The position numbers and the translations under genes were made by a program. DNA of 10,859 nucleotides. Origin: Terriglobia bacterium. Its GTDB lineage: Bacteria > Acidobacteriota > Terriglobia > UBA7540. Positions 1-6,901 of the stretch are shown piece after piece (position 1 is the stretch's first letter; the number at the start of each line of letters is the position of its first letter). Where the stretch lies: positions 1-10,859 of the forward strand of contig JASHTO010000754.1 of NCBI GenBank assembly GCA_030040515.1, read 5' to 3'. The notes beneath the pieces are model-generated. The model searched no databases. It saw nothing but the letters and a program-made list of their open reading frames with translations, and had not been told where the DNA came from.

Positions 1-1
1 G

Positions 2-172
2 TCCAAGGAGTTTCTGCTCGGCTACTGGATTGTGGATGTGGAAAGCGCGGAGCGCGCCTGCCAGATCGCTGCCCGCCTCTCCGCTGGGCCGGGCACGGGC
101 GGGGTTCGATTGAGCATGCCGATCGAAGTCCGGCAGTTTATGTCTCACAAGGAAGAAGGCAGTGATCTTTAA
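2..172 (+). CDS. YCII/DGPF-domain protein, C-terminal part (partial)
   Basis: The window opens inside this gene; 56 residues and a TAA stop (170-172) are visible. The segment reads as the second half of a YCII-related (DGPF) ferredoxin-like fold. It has the hydrophobic strand FLLGYWIVDV, a helix (ESAERACQIAARL), then the closing strand VRLSMPIEVRQF. In this family the end usually carries a short Pro-x-Glu-x-Arg strand, as here (PIEVR). Proteins of this type are commonly encoded next to ECF42 sigma factors, and the next gene is one. The two overlap by 11 bases (162-172), so they are probably co-transcribed and translationally coupled. The biochemical role of the family is not well established. 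The call rests on the fold-like pattern plus the partner gene; the N-terminal half is outside the window. Confidence 0.8.
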   Translation, partial: SKEFLLGYWIVDVESAERACQIAARLSAGPGTGGVRLSMPIEVRQFMSHKEEGSDL

Positions 173-1454
173 CTCTCTGGAACGCCGCTCTGAGGACCTG
201 CTGCGCAACCTCGCGCCGCAGGTTCTTGGAGCGATAATCCGCCGGTACCATGACTTCGCGGCCGCTGAGGATGCGGTTCAGGAAGCGTTGATCGCGGCAT
301 TGATTCAGTGGCCGTGCGAAGGCGTGCCGGATAATCCCCGCGGCTGGCTCATTCAGGTTGCGGCGCGGAGGATGATGGATAACCTGAGGAGCGAATCGGC
401 CCGGCGTCAAAGGGAAAGCGTCGTAGCGGCGGAAGCGGGCGCGCCGGCCTATGAATCGGAAAACCAATTCGAAGCGCGGCCGGACGACACATTGACGCTT
501 CTGTTCATGTGCTGTCATCCCGCCCTCACATCGTCATCAGCCATTGCGCTGACGCTGCGGGCGGTAGGGGGCTTGACGACGGTCGAGATCGCCAGAGCTT
601 TTTTGGTACCGGAAACGACGATGGCGCAGCGCATCACCCGCGCCAAGCAAACCATCAGGGCTTCCGGAGTGCCCTTCCAGTTGCCAACCTCTCGGGAGCA
701 GTCGCAGCGCCTTCGTGCCGTGCTGCACGTGCTCTATCTGATTTTCAACGAGGGTTACACATCCAGCGCGGGCCCGCGCGCGCAGCGGCTGGAACTGTCC
801 CAGGAAGCAATTCGCCTCGCACGGTTGATTCACGCATTGCTCCCGGATGATGCGGAGGCTGCCGGACTGCTGGCGCTCATGCTGCTGACTGATGCTCGCC
901 GCGCGGCGCGCACCGGTCCGAGCGAAGAATTGATCCCTCTTACCAAGCAGGATCGAAGCCTGTGGGACCACGCGGAGATTGCCGAAGGCGTCGCGCTGCT
1001 GACCGCGGCATTGGCAAAAGGTTCCGCCGGCCCGTATCAGCTTCAAGCCGCGATCGCCGCCGTCCATGATGAAGCCGCGCGCGCCGAGGAGACCGACTGG
1101 CCGCAGATTCTGGCGCTCTATGAACTGCTCAAACGCATGTCCGACAATCCTATGGTGGAACTCAATTACGCGGTCGCCGTCACCATGGTGCGCGGACACT
1201 CCAGCGGGCTCAAGATTCTTGACGCCCTCGACTCTGATGCGCGAATTGCCAACCATCACCGCCTCAGTTCCGTCCGCGCCCATCTACTGGAAATGGCCGG
1301 CGATTATGAAGCCGCCGTCACCCACTATCGCCTTGCCGCCGACCGGTCGACGAGTATCCCGGAGCGAAATTATCTGCTGATGCAAACGGCCCGTTTGAGT
1401 GAAGTCACCTCGTGTAGGAGCCTGGCGGCTGTCCCGACATCAAAAAGACCTTGA
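162..1454 (+). CDS. ECF42-type RNA polymerase sigma factor with C-terminal TPR-like domain
   Basis: A 430-residue sigma factor that would direct RNA polymerase to a dedicated promoter set. Region 2 spans roughly residues 10-85, with helix motif AAEDAVQEAL and the core-binding/-10 recognition stretch NPRGWLIQVAARRMMDNLR. Region 4 spans about 108-168, with the helix-turn-helix LTTVEIARAFLVPETTMAQR. A long C-terminal extension (about 180-415) follows, containing FNEGY, GPYQLQAAIAAVH, ELNYAVAV and the terminal RNYLLMQTARL. This extension (SnoaL-free, TPR-like, DUF6596 type) is the hallmark of the ECF42 group and makes these proteins about 400-430 residues, far longer than ordinary ECF factors. 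The start is GTG at 162, preceded by the purine-rich AAGGAAGAAGG inside the YCII gene. No anti-sigma factor is seen, as expected for this group, in which the C-terminal domain is thought to control activity. Confidence 0.93.
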   Translation: MIFNSLERRSEDLLRNLAPQVLGAIIRRYHDFAAAEDAVQEALIAALIQWPCEGVPDNPRGWLIQVAARRMMDNLRSESARRQRESVVAAEAGAPAYESENQFEARPDDTLTLLFMCCHPALTSSSAIALTLRAVGGLTTVEIARAFLVPETTMAQRITRAKQTIRASGVPFQLPTSREQSQRLRAVLHVLYLIFNEGYTSSAGPRAQRLELSQEAIRLARLIHALLPDDAEAAGLLALMLLTDARRAARTGPSEELIPLTKQDRSLWDHAEIAEGVALLTAALAKGSAGPYQLQAAIAAVHDEAARAEETDWPQILALYELLKRMSDNPMVELNYAVAVTMVRGHSSGLKILDALDSDARIANHHRLSSVRAHLLEMAGDYEAAVTHYRLAADRSTSIPERNYLLMQTARLSEVTSCRSLAAVPTSKRP

Positions 1455-1494
1455 AGCCGTAAGGCAATAAAAAGCGTTTCTGGGAACTAAGGTC
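1442..1494 (-). terminator. Possible Rho-independent terminator downstream of tRNA-Leu
   Basis: Read on the minus strand, AGACCTT (1489-1495, beginning with the last base of the tRNA CCA) can pair with AAGGTCT (1446-1452), followed by a run of T residues (1442-1446). The loop is long, about 36 bases, which makes this a weak candidate. An internal TTTTT run at about 1470-1474 is an alternative 3' end. The structure overlaps the last codons and stop of the convergent sigma factor gene. Confidence 0.3.
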
Positions 1495-1583
1495 TGGTGC
1501 CGAGGGCGGGAATCGAACCCGCATGGTCCTTGCGGACCGAGGGATTTTAAGTCCCTTGCGTCTGCCAGTTCCGCCACCCCGGC
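1495..1583 (-). tRNA. tRNA-Leu (anticodon UAA), CCA encoded
   Basis: On the minus strand the molecule begins GCCGGGG (acceptor, from 1583) and ends CCTCGGC followed by discriminator A (1498) and an encoded CCA (1497-1495). The acceptor stem pairs over 7 bp with one G-T pair. The anticodon arm is AGGGA-CTTAAAA-TCCCT, giving anticodon UAA, which reads the Leu codon UUA. A long variable arm, GGTCC-GCAA-GGACC, identifies a class II tRNA and supports leucine. The T arm contains GGTTCGATTCC. The length of 86 nt before CCA is normal for tRNA-Leu. It is convergent with the sigma factor gene, ending about 40 bases from its stop. Confidence 0.97.
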
Positions 1584-1799
1584 ACGATTGATTCTAAACG
1601 ACTTGTTCTGACTCTCCGCTTCCAAGCCTCCGCTAGTGTCAGTTGTAGTGTCAGTATTGGTTTCCGAAAGCATGGGCTTTGGGCTTCCCGGCAGGCTGGC
1701 CATTGCCTTCTCATGGGCCGCGCTCAGCCTCTCAAACGCCCGCTCCATCGCTTCAGGTGCCGCGCCACGCTTGAAAGCCGCCATGCTTCGCTGGACTAT

Positions 1800-2627
1800 T
1801 TAGCTGGGGTCGTTCGCGCCATTCTTTTTCGCAAGCTCTCTGGTGTGGGCGCCCATTTCCATCGGTTGCTGCCCAAGGCGGTCAAGCTGGTTCATATTGA
1901 AGACGAATCCGTAGTCACCCCAATGGACAGTGCGGTGGCAGGTGAGCAGCCATGTCTCGATTCCAATGGCGTTTGCACGCCGGCAGAAGGCGTAGTCCTC
2001 CGACAGGAAGTTATGCACATCCGGGTCGATCATGCAGGCGAAGAAGTCCCAAGCGACCTTGCGCTCCTGCTTGCCCGGCTCGTTGTCACCAAGTTCGTAC
2101 TTCAGTTCCGGGTAGGCATCTCTCATGCGCTCAAAGACCGTGCGCCTGATGAGCATCAGCCCGGTGCCCACGTGGGCAACTTTCAAAGGTTTGCCATACT
2201 CCACCGAGACGTTTTCGTTCGAGCCGGCGACAATGTTGCCGCCGACTTCGGGAAGGTTCTGCGGCTCCATACCGGCCTTCGCAGCTTCAGCGATATTGAT
2301 CCAGTTGAGATTCTTGCGTGTGTATGCCGTGCCGATGATGTCCTTCTCCAGGTCCAGCATGTGCAGGATCGCATCCGGGGGAAACTCGATGTCGCAGTCG
2401 AGGAACAACATGTGGCTATACTGCGGGTCGTGCAGGATGACTGAGGCAAGGTTGTTGCGGACCCTCGGTATGAGGCTGTCGCCCATGATGAGAATGTTGA
2501 GGTTGATTCCGTGGTGTGGGAGCCTTTGGGAAAGCTGCATGAGGCTGATAACGAAGGGCGTCTTCATGACGTTCCCATAACATGGGATCGCCACCAGGAT
2601 TTTAGTTTCCTCGGGCCTGATCGCCAT
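1800..2627 (-). CDS. Phage-like GT-A fold glycosyltransferase
   Basis: A 275-residue cytosolic protein predicted to transfer a sugar from a nucleotide-sugar donor; donor and acceptor are unknown. The N-terminal strand ILVAIPCYG (10-18) and the segment SLIPRVRNNLA (51-61) start a GT-A nucleotide-binding fold. The metal-binding DxD-type motif is DCD in MLFLDCDIEF (73-82), followed by PPDAI. The later SEDYAFCRRA (209-218) supplies the usual acidic acceptor-side residues, and HWGDYGF (235-241) lies near the end. This compact single-domain pattern (short N-terminus, RNNL, DxDI, KDIIGTAYTRK) is common in bacteriophage and metagenomic glycosyltransferases. The start is ATG at 2627 with GGGAG six bases upstream. 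There is no signal peptide or membrane segment. By eye its base composition is less GC-rich than its neighbours, and it sits beside a tRNA, so horizontal acquisition is plausible. No partner glycan-synthesis genes are present. Confidence 0.8.
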   Translation of the reverse strand: MAIRPEETKILVAIPCYGNVMKTPFVISLMQLSQRLPHHGINLNILIMGDSLIPRVRNNLASVILHDPQYSHMLFLDCDIEFPPDAILHMLDLEKDIIGTAYTRKNLNWINIAEAAKAGMEPQNLPEVGGNIVAGSNENVSVEYGKPLKVAHVGTGLMLIRRTVFERMRDAYPELKYELGDNEPGKQERKVAWDFFACMIDPDVHNFLSEDYAFCRRANAIGIETWLLTCHRTVHWGDYGFVFNMNQLDRLGQQPMEMGAHTRELAKKNGANDPS

Positions 2628-2709
2628 GTGTGCTCCCGTGTGCGGCCGGGCTCGTATAGCTTGAGGTCCCGTTCATCGCAAGTCACCTTCACAAGTCCCG
2701 ATAGCCACA

Positions 2710-2738
2710 AGTATCAATTATTTGTCAAATCCTCACAA
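2710..2738 (-). promoter_or_regulatory. Candidate sigma-70 promoter for the glycosyltransferase
   Basis: On the minus strand, TTGTGA (2738-2733) and GATACT (2715-2710) are separated by 17 bases, in an AT-rich island (about 2700-2770) that contrasts with the GC-rich surroundings. A perfect -35-like TTGACA also occurs at 2728-2723, but it lacks a good -10 at the right distance. Either would give a leader of about 70 bases before the ATG at 2627. The evidence is sequence match only. Confidence 0.3.
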
Positions 2739-2777
2739 CCCTATAATTCCCGAATTTGCAGGATTCAGTAAATTGTC

Positions 2778-4910
2778 TCACCACCAGGTTGGAACCGGCT
2801 TGCCCTCAATTCTCAAAATGGCTTCGCGGGCGGCGGCGCTCCCGTGGGCGATCTGAAGGAGACGTTCGAGCGCGGGCAGCGCCTCGTGCGCGGCAGGGCC
2901 CATCGTTCCGAGCGCTGAGGCCGCGGCGGAAACCACCAGTCCTTCCTCACCCTTGGCACTCAATCTTTCCACCAGCGGGTGAACCGCCGCCTCGGCGCCC
3001 GTGGCTCCGAGAGCGGAAGCGGCGGACGCGCGAACATAATCAACAGGATCGCCAAGCGAGCGGATGAGTTCAGGAACCGCAGTGACTGCGCCCCGCCCCA
3101 CGGCCTTCAGAGCGAGTGCGGCGAGCACGCGCGTGCGCGGATTCGAATCGCGCAGAGCTGATGCAATTTCTTCGGTTGCCGGCGCAGCGTCCTCACCGAA
3201 ACTTCCGATGGCGCGAATCAGCTCCGCGCGATTTTCACTGGAAGCCATTCTTAGTTTTTCAAGGTAAGCGGCGAGGGGCTGCCCCCGAAATACGGGCGTT
3301 CCTTCCGGCGCCGGCGGGACGGAATCGGGCAATTGCGGCATCAACTGCATTTCGGTGGCGGGCTCAGGAGCGCCGGCCGAGGCGGGCAGCCTTTCGAGCA
3401 CAAGGTCATTCACTCCGATGTCGAATCCGGCAGAACGCTCGTCTTTGCCGACGCAAAGCAGGCTGACGGTGTGCTTCCCCTTGGCGAAGTCAAACCAGCC
3501 GAGCGGATGGACGACACCGATGTAAATCTCCGGCAGGTAATTGTGGTAAACCGGCTGCCCCGGCAGCGGAATTTCCGATGTGGCGGGCTTGCGCCAATCG
3601 ACGTTGGTGGGCTTGCCGTCGACAAAAGCCTCATAGTCACCGTAGTTGGGCGCCAGCGCGATCTCCGCGACAACCTCGTACTTGCCCGTCTCGGCGACAT
3701 CAAACGGAATGTTGATCTTCGCTCCCTTGCCCTGCGCCTTGAAGGAGAGAAGGTCTTTGCCCCAATCGACGCCCCGCTGTACGGATGCCGTTCCCTTCTC
3801 CGTCGTGATCTCACTCAGCGAGTCTTCAACGGCAATCTGCCGGGCATTCCCGAGCGGCAGGCGCGCTTCTCCGTAGGGAGGCTCGGCAAGCCCTTCGTTC
3901 ACGTCGTCCTGATACCAGAAAGCCACGCTGGAAAAATAATCGGCGCGCTCTTCGAATCCCGACCGCACACTTCCGTCGGGGTTGGCGGTCCACCCGGAGT
4001 GCTCGATGCCCGCCCAGATCGAATCCCTGAACGGAATGGGGTCGGGAACATGCCATCGGTATCCGGTAAGCCGCGCGCCCACCAGCTCGCCTTCGGCCAC
4101 GGGCGTGCCCGTCCAAAGGCCGGAGGCAAACCGCAGGCCCCAGGCATCATTGAAATAGTCCTCGGTGCCTGTGCCGTAAATCTGGGGGTGGATCGCGCCG
4201 TCCACGTAGAACAGGTCGTCACCCTCGCCGAACCACGAAATCTGCGACTGGATGACACTCATCACCGTTCCCACATAATGTCCCCGGCCGCGAGTTGCCA
4301 GGAAGGTGTAGTTGCGACCTGCGGTGGCCGGACGTTCCTGCCGGTAATAGGCGTGAAAGTATCCAATGTCGCTGGGCAAAGTTTCGTACTTCCTCCAGTC
4401 GACGTGGTAATAACAATTCCGCGCGTAGCGGTTGCCTTCGTTGGTGATCGTAATCTTGCAGGACTTGTGAAAGGGCATGGGCCAGTAGCTGTTTCGCGCG
4501 CGCCCAAATGAGCTGTCGCGGACCATCATGGAATTGATGTCGGCTTCGTAACCGTGGCCCACCGCGAAAAAGTCGCCGAGCGGTGCATCGACGCTGGGCG
4601 TCTTTTTCCCATCGTAGTAGACGCGCAACCGCAGCAGGCGCGGCCAGGCAAACTCATTGTCGGCGATGGTCACCCAGATGTGAGTGACCATGCCCGGCCC
4701 TGCCAGGTCAGCCAGAACCAGTGTCTCACCCGGCATGATTCGCTTGCTGTCATCGTTGCTGAAGACGTAGCGATTGTCGCTGGAGGCGCGGAATGAGGAG
4801 TAGTCTTTCAGGCGCGCGAGACCCAGGGGATTCAGGAAGTCGCTCTCCGGTCCCTGAGAAAATGCGACTCCACAAACGAGCATCACCGCGGCCAGCATCA
4901 AAGTTTTCAT
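2778..4910 (-). CDS. Secreted DUF2961 (GH172-like) protein with C-terminal HEAT repeats
   Basis: A 710-residue exported protein. A Sec signal peptide (MKTLMLAAVMLVCGVAFSQ, cleavage likely after Ser18) precedes a DUF2961 domain at about 30-340. Typical family segments are GPGMVTHIWVTI (71-82), PLGDFFAVGHG (110-120), YGTGTEDYFNDAWG (245-258) and a late YFSSVAFWYQ (325-334). DUF2961 defines glycoside hydrolase family GH172, whose characterised members act on furanosides such as fructofuranose or arabinofuranose linkages; Glu250 and Asp251 lie in the conserved active-site-like motif. A beta-sandwich, carbohydrate-binding-like region follows (about 365-508). After a Pro-rich linker (510-545) come HEAT-type alpha repeats (about 545-705). 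The start is ATG 4910, chosen for the signal peptide and the GAGGTGA ribosome-binding site five bases upstream; the frame stays open further upstream without coding character. It lies downstream of the enolase-superfamily remnant. The exact substrate is unknown. Confidence 0.88.
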   Translation of the reverse strand: MKTLMLAAVMLVCGVAFSQGPESDFLNPLGLARLKDYSSFRASSDNRYVFSNDDSKRIMPGETLVLADLAGPGMVTHIWVTIADNEFAWPRLLRLRVYYDGKKTPSVDAPLGDFFAVGHGYEADINSMMVRDSSFGRARNSYWPMPFHKSCKITITNEGNRYARNCYYHVDWRKYETLPSDIGYFHAYYRQERPATAGRNYTFLATRGRGHYVGTVMSVIQSQISWFGEGDDLFYVDGAIHPQIYGTGTEDYFNDAWGLRFASGLWTGTPVAEGELVGARLTGYRWHVPDPIPFRDSIWAGIEHSGWTANPDGSVRSGFEERADYFSSVAFWYQDDVNEGLAEPPYGEARLPLGNARQIAVEDSLSEITTEKGTASVQRGVDWGKDLLSFKAQGKGAKINIPFDVAETGKYEVVAEIALAPNYGDYEAFVDGKPTNVDWRKPATSEIPLPGQPVYHNYLPEIYIGVVHPLGWFDFAKGKHTVSLLCVGKDERSAGFDIGVNDLVLERLPASAGAPEPATEMQLMPQLPDSVPPAPEGTPVFRGQPLAAYLEKLRMASSENRAELIRAIGSFGEDAAPATEEIASALRDSNPRTRVLAALALKAVGRGAVTAVPELIRSLGDPVDYVRASAASALGATGAEAAVHPLVERLSAKGEEGLVVSAAASALGTMGPAAHEALPALERLLQIAHGSAAAREAILRIEGKPVPTWW

Positions 4911-5053
4911 GCTGATCACCTCACACCCGTAGTTTGTCATCAACAATTCAAGTGGGCGCATCACATTCCAGCGCCGCGTCGTCCTTTTCAAAATACAGAA
5001 TCGCCGGGGCCGCTGCGGAAAAGACGCGGCTCGCAACCCCGGCGGGGCCGCGC

Positions 5054-5347
5054 TTACCCGACTTTGTACTCGCGAATTGCTTCCGGCTTGAACTCCAGGC
5101 CCACGCCGGGATGAGAAGGCGCCTGGGCCAACCCGGACTCGACCTTCTTCAGTTCGTGATCCACAATCCCCATCAGCAATTCCGGGCCGTAATCGAAGCT
5201 GAGCATGCAGGAGTGCCCCGCAAGGCCGCCATCCGTCATGACCTCGACGAGAATCCAATCGATTCGGTCGAGGCGATGCGTCGAATCCGCCAGCGGAGGG
5301 TTGAGGGGAATGGACAAGCGCGCGGTTTTTACATCTTTGATCTTCAT
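5054..5347 (-). pseudogene. Internally deleted mandelate racemase/muconate lactonizing enzyme-family gene
   Basis: A 97-codon frame whose first 65-70 codons match the N-terminal capping domain of enolase-superfamily enzymes. It opens MKIKDVKTARLSIPLNPP, then has RIDWILVEVMTDGGLAGHS and an ELLMGIVDHELKK helix. The last 20 or so codons (HPGVGLEFKPEAIREYKVG, stop at 5054) match the usual extreme C-terminus, with its Pro-Gly-Gly and Glu-Ala-x-x-x-Tyr pattern. Family members are normally about 370 residues, so the whole TIM-barrel with its metal-binding Asp/Glu ligands and catalytic Lys/His is missing. The two ends are joined in frame at about codon 68-74. The product cannot be an active dehydratase, racemase or cycloisomerase. 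The start is ATG 5347; no good Shine-Dalgarno precedes it. It lies 143 bases upstream of the DUF2961 gene on the same strand and diverges from the exported-protein gene at 5465. An assembly collapse is an alternative to a true deletion. Confidence 0.75.
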
Positions 5348-5464
5348 GGGTTAAAGCTGAAAATTCCAAAATCCTCCCCATGCTACCACGACTCAAACAC
5401 GCGGTTGCCGATCCTGCGACGCGGGTCAAGATGCGGGTGGACAATCGCGCGCCGCAAGGCCACA
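5348..5464. promoter_or_regulatory. Divergent intergenic region of the carbohydrate locus
   Basis: These 117 bases separate the 5' ends of the deleted enolase-family gene (-) and the exported-protein gene (+), so promoters for both sides are expected here. AAGG lies six bases before the plus-strand ATG. No convincing -35/-10 pair or operator palindrome was recognised on either strand. The assignment rests on gene orientation only. Confidence 0.35.
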
Positions 5465-6712
5465 ATGAAAACTCGGTTGCCGAAGACGATTTGCCGCTGG
5501 TTTACCTTGACAAAACTTCCTTCAATCCGTGGGGCCGTGGCCGGCGCGCTGATGCTGACGGCGGCGAGCGCGACCTTTACGGTCCACCTGCTCGCCGCGC
5601 GCCACGCAAGAACCAAAGTCCTGGGATTGAAGCAAGTCATCGCCTTCACCTACAGCCCCAAGGGAGCGGACCTGAAGCAGTTCCACTCCGCGACATTGAT
5701 CGGGCCGGTCGGACCCAACGCCTGGAAGGAATGGCAGCCGCGCGGTGTGGTAGCAGCAGTGGGGCACGGGTGGGGCGACCTGCTGCGCTCGCCCATCGAC
5801 AAAGCCGTGGACATCATGACCAGACAAGATGTGGGCGCAAACCCCCGTCCGGTGATGATGATCGACGAGTTCGGCTTCGATTACGGCGGTCTGATGGATC
5901 AGAAGGCCGCGCAGATTCTCCGAGGCGTGAAAAGCCGCAGACCGGAATTGTCCCTGGCGGTCTTCGAAATGCGGGGGCCGATTTCGCAAGTTCTGGCAGA
6001 GGCCTGCCGCGACACAGCCGACTTGATCATGATGGAAGGCTACGTCGGCAATTCGCGCCAGTATTGGTCGCTCGCCATCGAAGCCTGGACAGCGCGCAGG
6101 TACGGAGTTTTGCCGAAGACGATTTTGGTGCTGGGAGTAGGGAAAGGCGGCAATCCCGGCGAAAACTGGGCCGAGACAGACCAGGAACTGGAGCAGCAGA
6201 TCCGCTTCGTTCGCATGATCGCGCCGGAATCGCCGGGGGTGGGATTTTTCGCCGGCACGCCGGAGCTGCTGACTCGCGCCGACGCCTTGTGCGCTCATTT
6301 CTTTGATCTTCCCGCAAGCGGCGCGGGCTTGCCGGATGACGTCCGGGCGCTCGCCAATACCTTTACCCGCCGTTACGCCAACCCCACCCTGGTCTTTTCG
6401 CCTCTCTACGTGGAGCCGAATTTCAATGAGGACGGGAAAAGCATTGCCAAGCCCACCATGATGCGCGCCTACCTGATCAATCTCGGCGACCAGGATGCGC
6501 AAAACGTCAGAGTGCGCTTGCGCAATCCGCCGGACCAGGGCGGCAACGTGTTTGCCGAAGGCGTGGTGCCGCTCATCCCCAAGCGCAGCGCCACGGTGGG
6601 AGTTCTCCCCGTCACCGATTCGTGGCGCGTCTGGGTGGGTGAATGGGTGATGGAAGTTGATGGGCCCGGGTGTGACGTCATTAATTTCAAGCCCGAACCT
6701 CCGACCAAATAA
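5465..6712 (+). CDS. Exported protein, putative TIM-barrel hydrolase with C-terminal CARDB-like domain
   Basis: A 415-residue protein I do not recognise as a named family. A positively charged N-terminus (MKTRLPKTICRWFTLTKLP) is followed by a hydrophobic segment (about 23-44, AVAGALMLTAASATF), consistent with a signal peptide or N-terminal membrane anchor. The central part (about 55-280) alternates strands and helices as in a beta/alpha barrel. Strand-end acidic motifs are RPVMMIDEFGFDYGG (128-142), LAVFEMRG (164-171), LIMMEGYVG (187-195) and TILVLGVGKGG (219-229). Asp134, Glu135 and Glu191 would suit glycosidase-type catalysis, which is inference. The last about 85 residues (330-408) look like an Ig-like CARDB-type beta-sandwich (AYLINLGDQDAQNVRVRLRN). 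ATG 5465 is chosen because the export segment begins there; the same frame is open back to 4934 but only as a shadow of minus-strand genes. It lies upstream of the fucosidase on the same strand, suggesting a shared glycan-processing role. Confidence 0.72.
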   Translation: MKTRLPKTICRWFTLTKLPSIRGAVAGALMLTAASATFTVHLLAARHARTKVLGLKQVIAFTYSPKGADLKQFHSATLIGPVGPNAWKEWQPRGVVAAVGHGWGDLLRSPIDKAVDIMTRQDVGANPRPVMMIDEFGFDYGGLMDQKAAQILRGVKSRRPELSLAVFEMRGPISQVLAEACRDTADLIMMEGYVGNSRQYWSLAIEAWTARRYGVLPKTILVLGVGKGGNPGENWAETDQELEQQIRFVRMIAPESPGVGFFAGTPELLTRADALCAHFFDLPASGAGLPDDVRALANTFTRRYANPTLVFSPLYVEPNFNEDGKSIAKPTMMRAYLINLGDQDAQNVRVRLRNPPDQGGNVFAEGVVPLIPKRSATVGVLPVTDSWRVWVGEWVMEVDGPGCDVINFKPEPPTK

Positions 6713-6715
6713 ATT

Positions 6716-6763
6716 GTAGCGGCGCTCTATGAGCGCCGTCGGCGGTCAATAGACCGCCGCTAC
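6716..6763. repeat. REP-like palindromic repeat forming a three-way junction
   Basis: An outer stem GTAGC (6716-6720) / GCTAC (6759-6763) encloses two perfect 7-bp hairpins: GGCGCTC-TAT-GAGCGCC (6721-6737) and GGCGGTC-AATA-GACCGCC (6741-6758), separated by GTC. The layout matches dispersed extragenic palindromes (GTAGCGGCGGTCTATGACCGC-type) that I associate with Acidobacteriota and related soil bacteria. It starts four bases after the stop codon of the exported-protein gene. There it could stop transcription or stabilise the mRNA 3' end. There is no T-tract after it. Confidence 0.8.
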
Positions 6764-6901
6764 GGATTCAAACTGAGGCTCTCGCAAATAGTTTGAACTA
6801 CGGCGCGAGTTGTCGTATTTTCTTGACGCTGCTCGGGGGGCGATGGCAGGCCGTCGCACGCCCGTCCCGGCGGCCAACTGACACCAAGGAGCCATAATCC
6901 A

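Noticed and set aside
537..1283. 248-codon minus-strand frame
   Set aside because: It is antisense to the sigma factor gene and has no recognisable features.
1495..1583. tRNA-Leu 3' end as an attachment site
   Set aside because: No second copy of the tRNA 3' end was found in the window, and the flank on the 3' side is the intact sigma factor gene.
1440..1784. 114-codon minus-strand frame spanning the tRNA-Leu
   Set aside because: Its C-terminal half (GVAELADARDLKSLG...GFDSRPRH) is the well-known spurious translation of a tRNA-Leu gene. The first 45 codons are the only coding-like part and have no good ribosome-binding site, so it is raised only as a possible remnant.
1713..2444. 243-codon plus-strand frame
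   Set aside because: It is antisense to the glycosyltransferase, which has clear GT-A motifs.
2742..2747. Plus-strand TATAAT
   Set aside because: There is no -35 element at a suitable distance, and it would only drive transcription antisense to the DUF2961 gene.
3333..4511. 392-codon plus-strand frame
   Set aside because: It is a GC-rich shadow of the DUF2961 gene, with no domain, signal or ribosome-binding site.
4934..5464. Upstream extension of the exported-protein frame
   Set aside because: It is antisense to the enolase-family remnant, has no family resemblance, and would bury the export signal that begins at 5465.
4911..5465. Upstream extension of the DUF2961 frame (185 codons)
   Set aside because: The signal peptide and strong ribosome-binding site place the start at 4910; the extension overlaps the enolase-family remnant in another frame and looks non-coding.
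5522..6502. 326-codon minus-strand frame
   Set aside because: It is antisense to the exported-protein gene and has the Arg/His/Gln-rich composition of a shadow frame.
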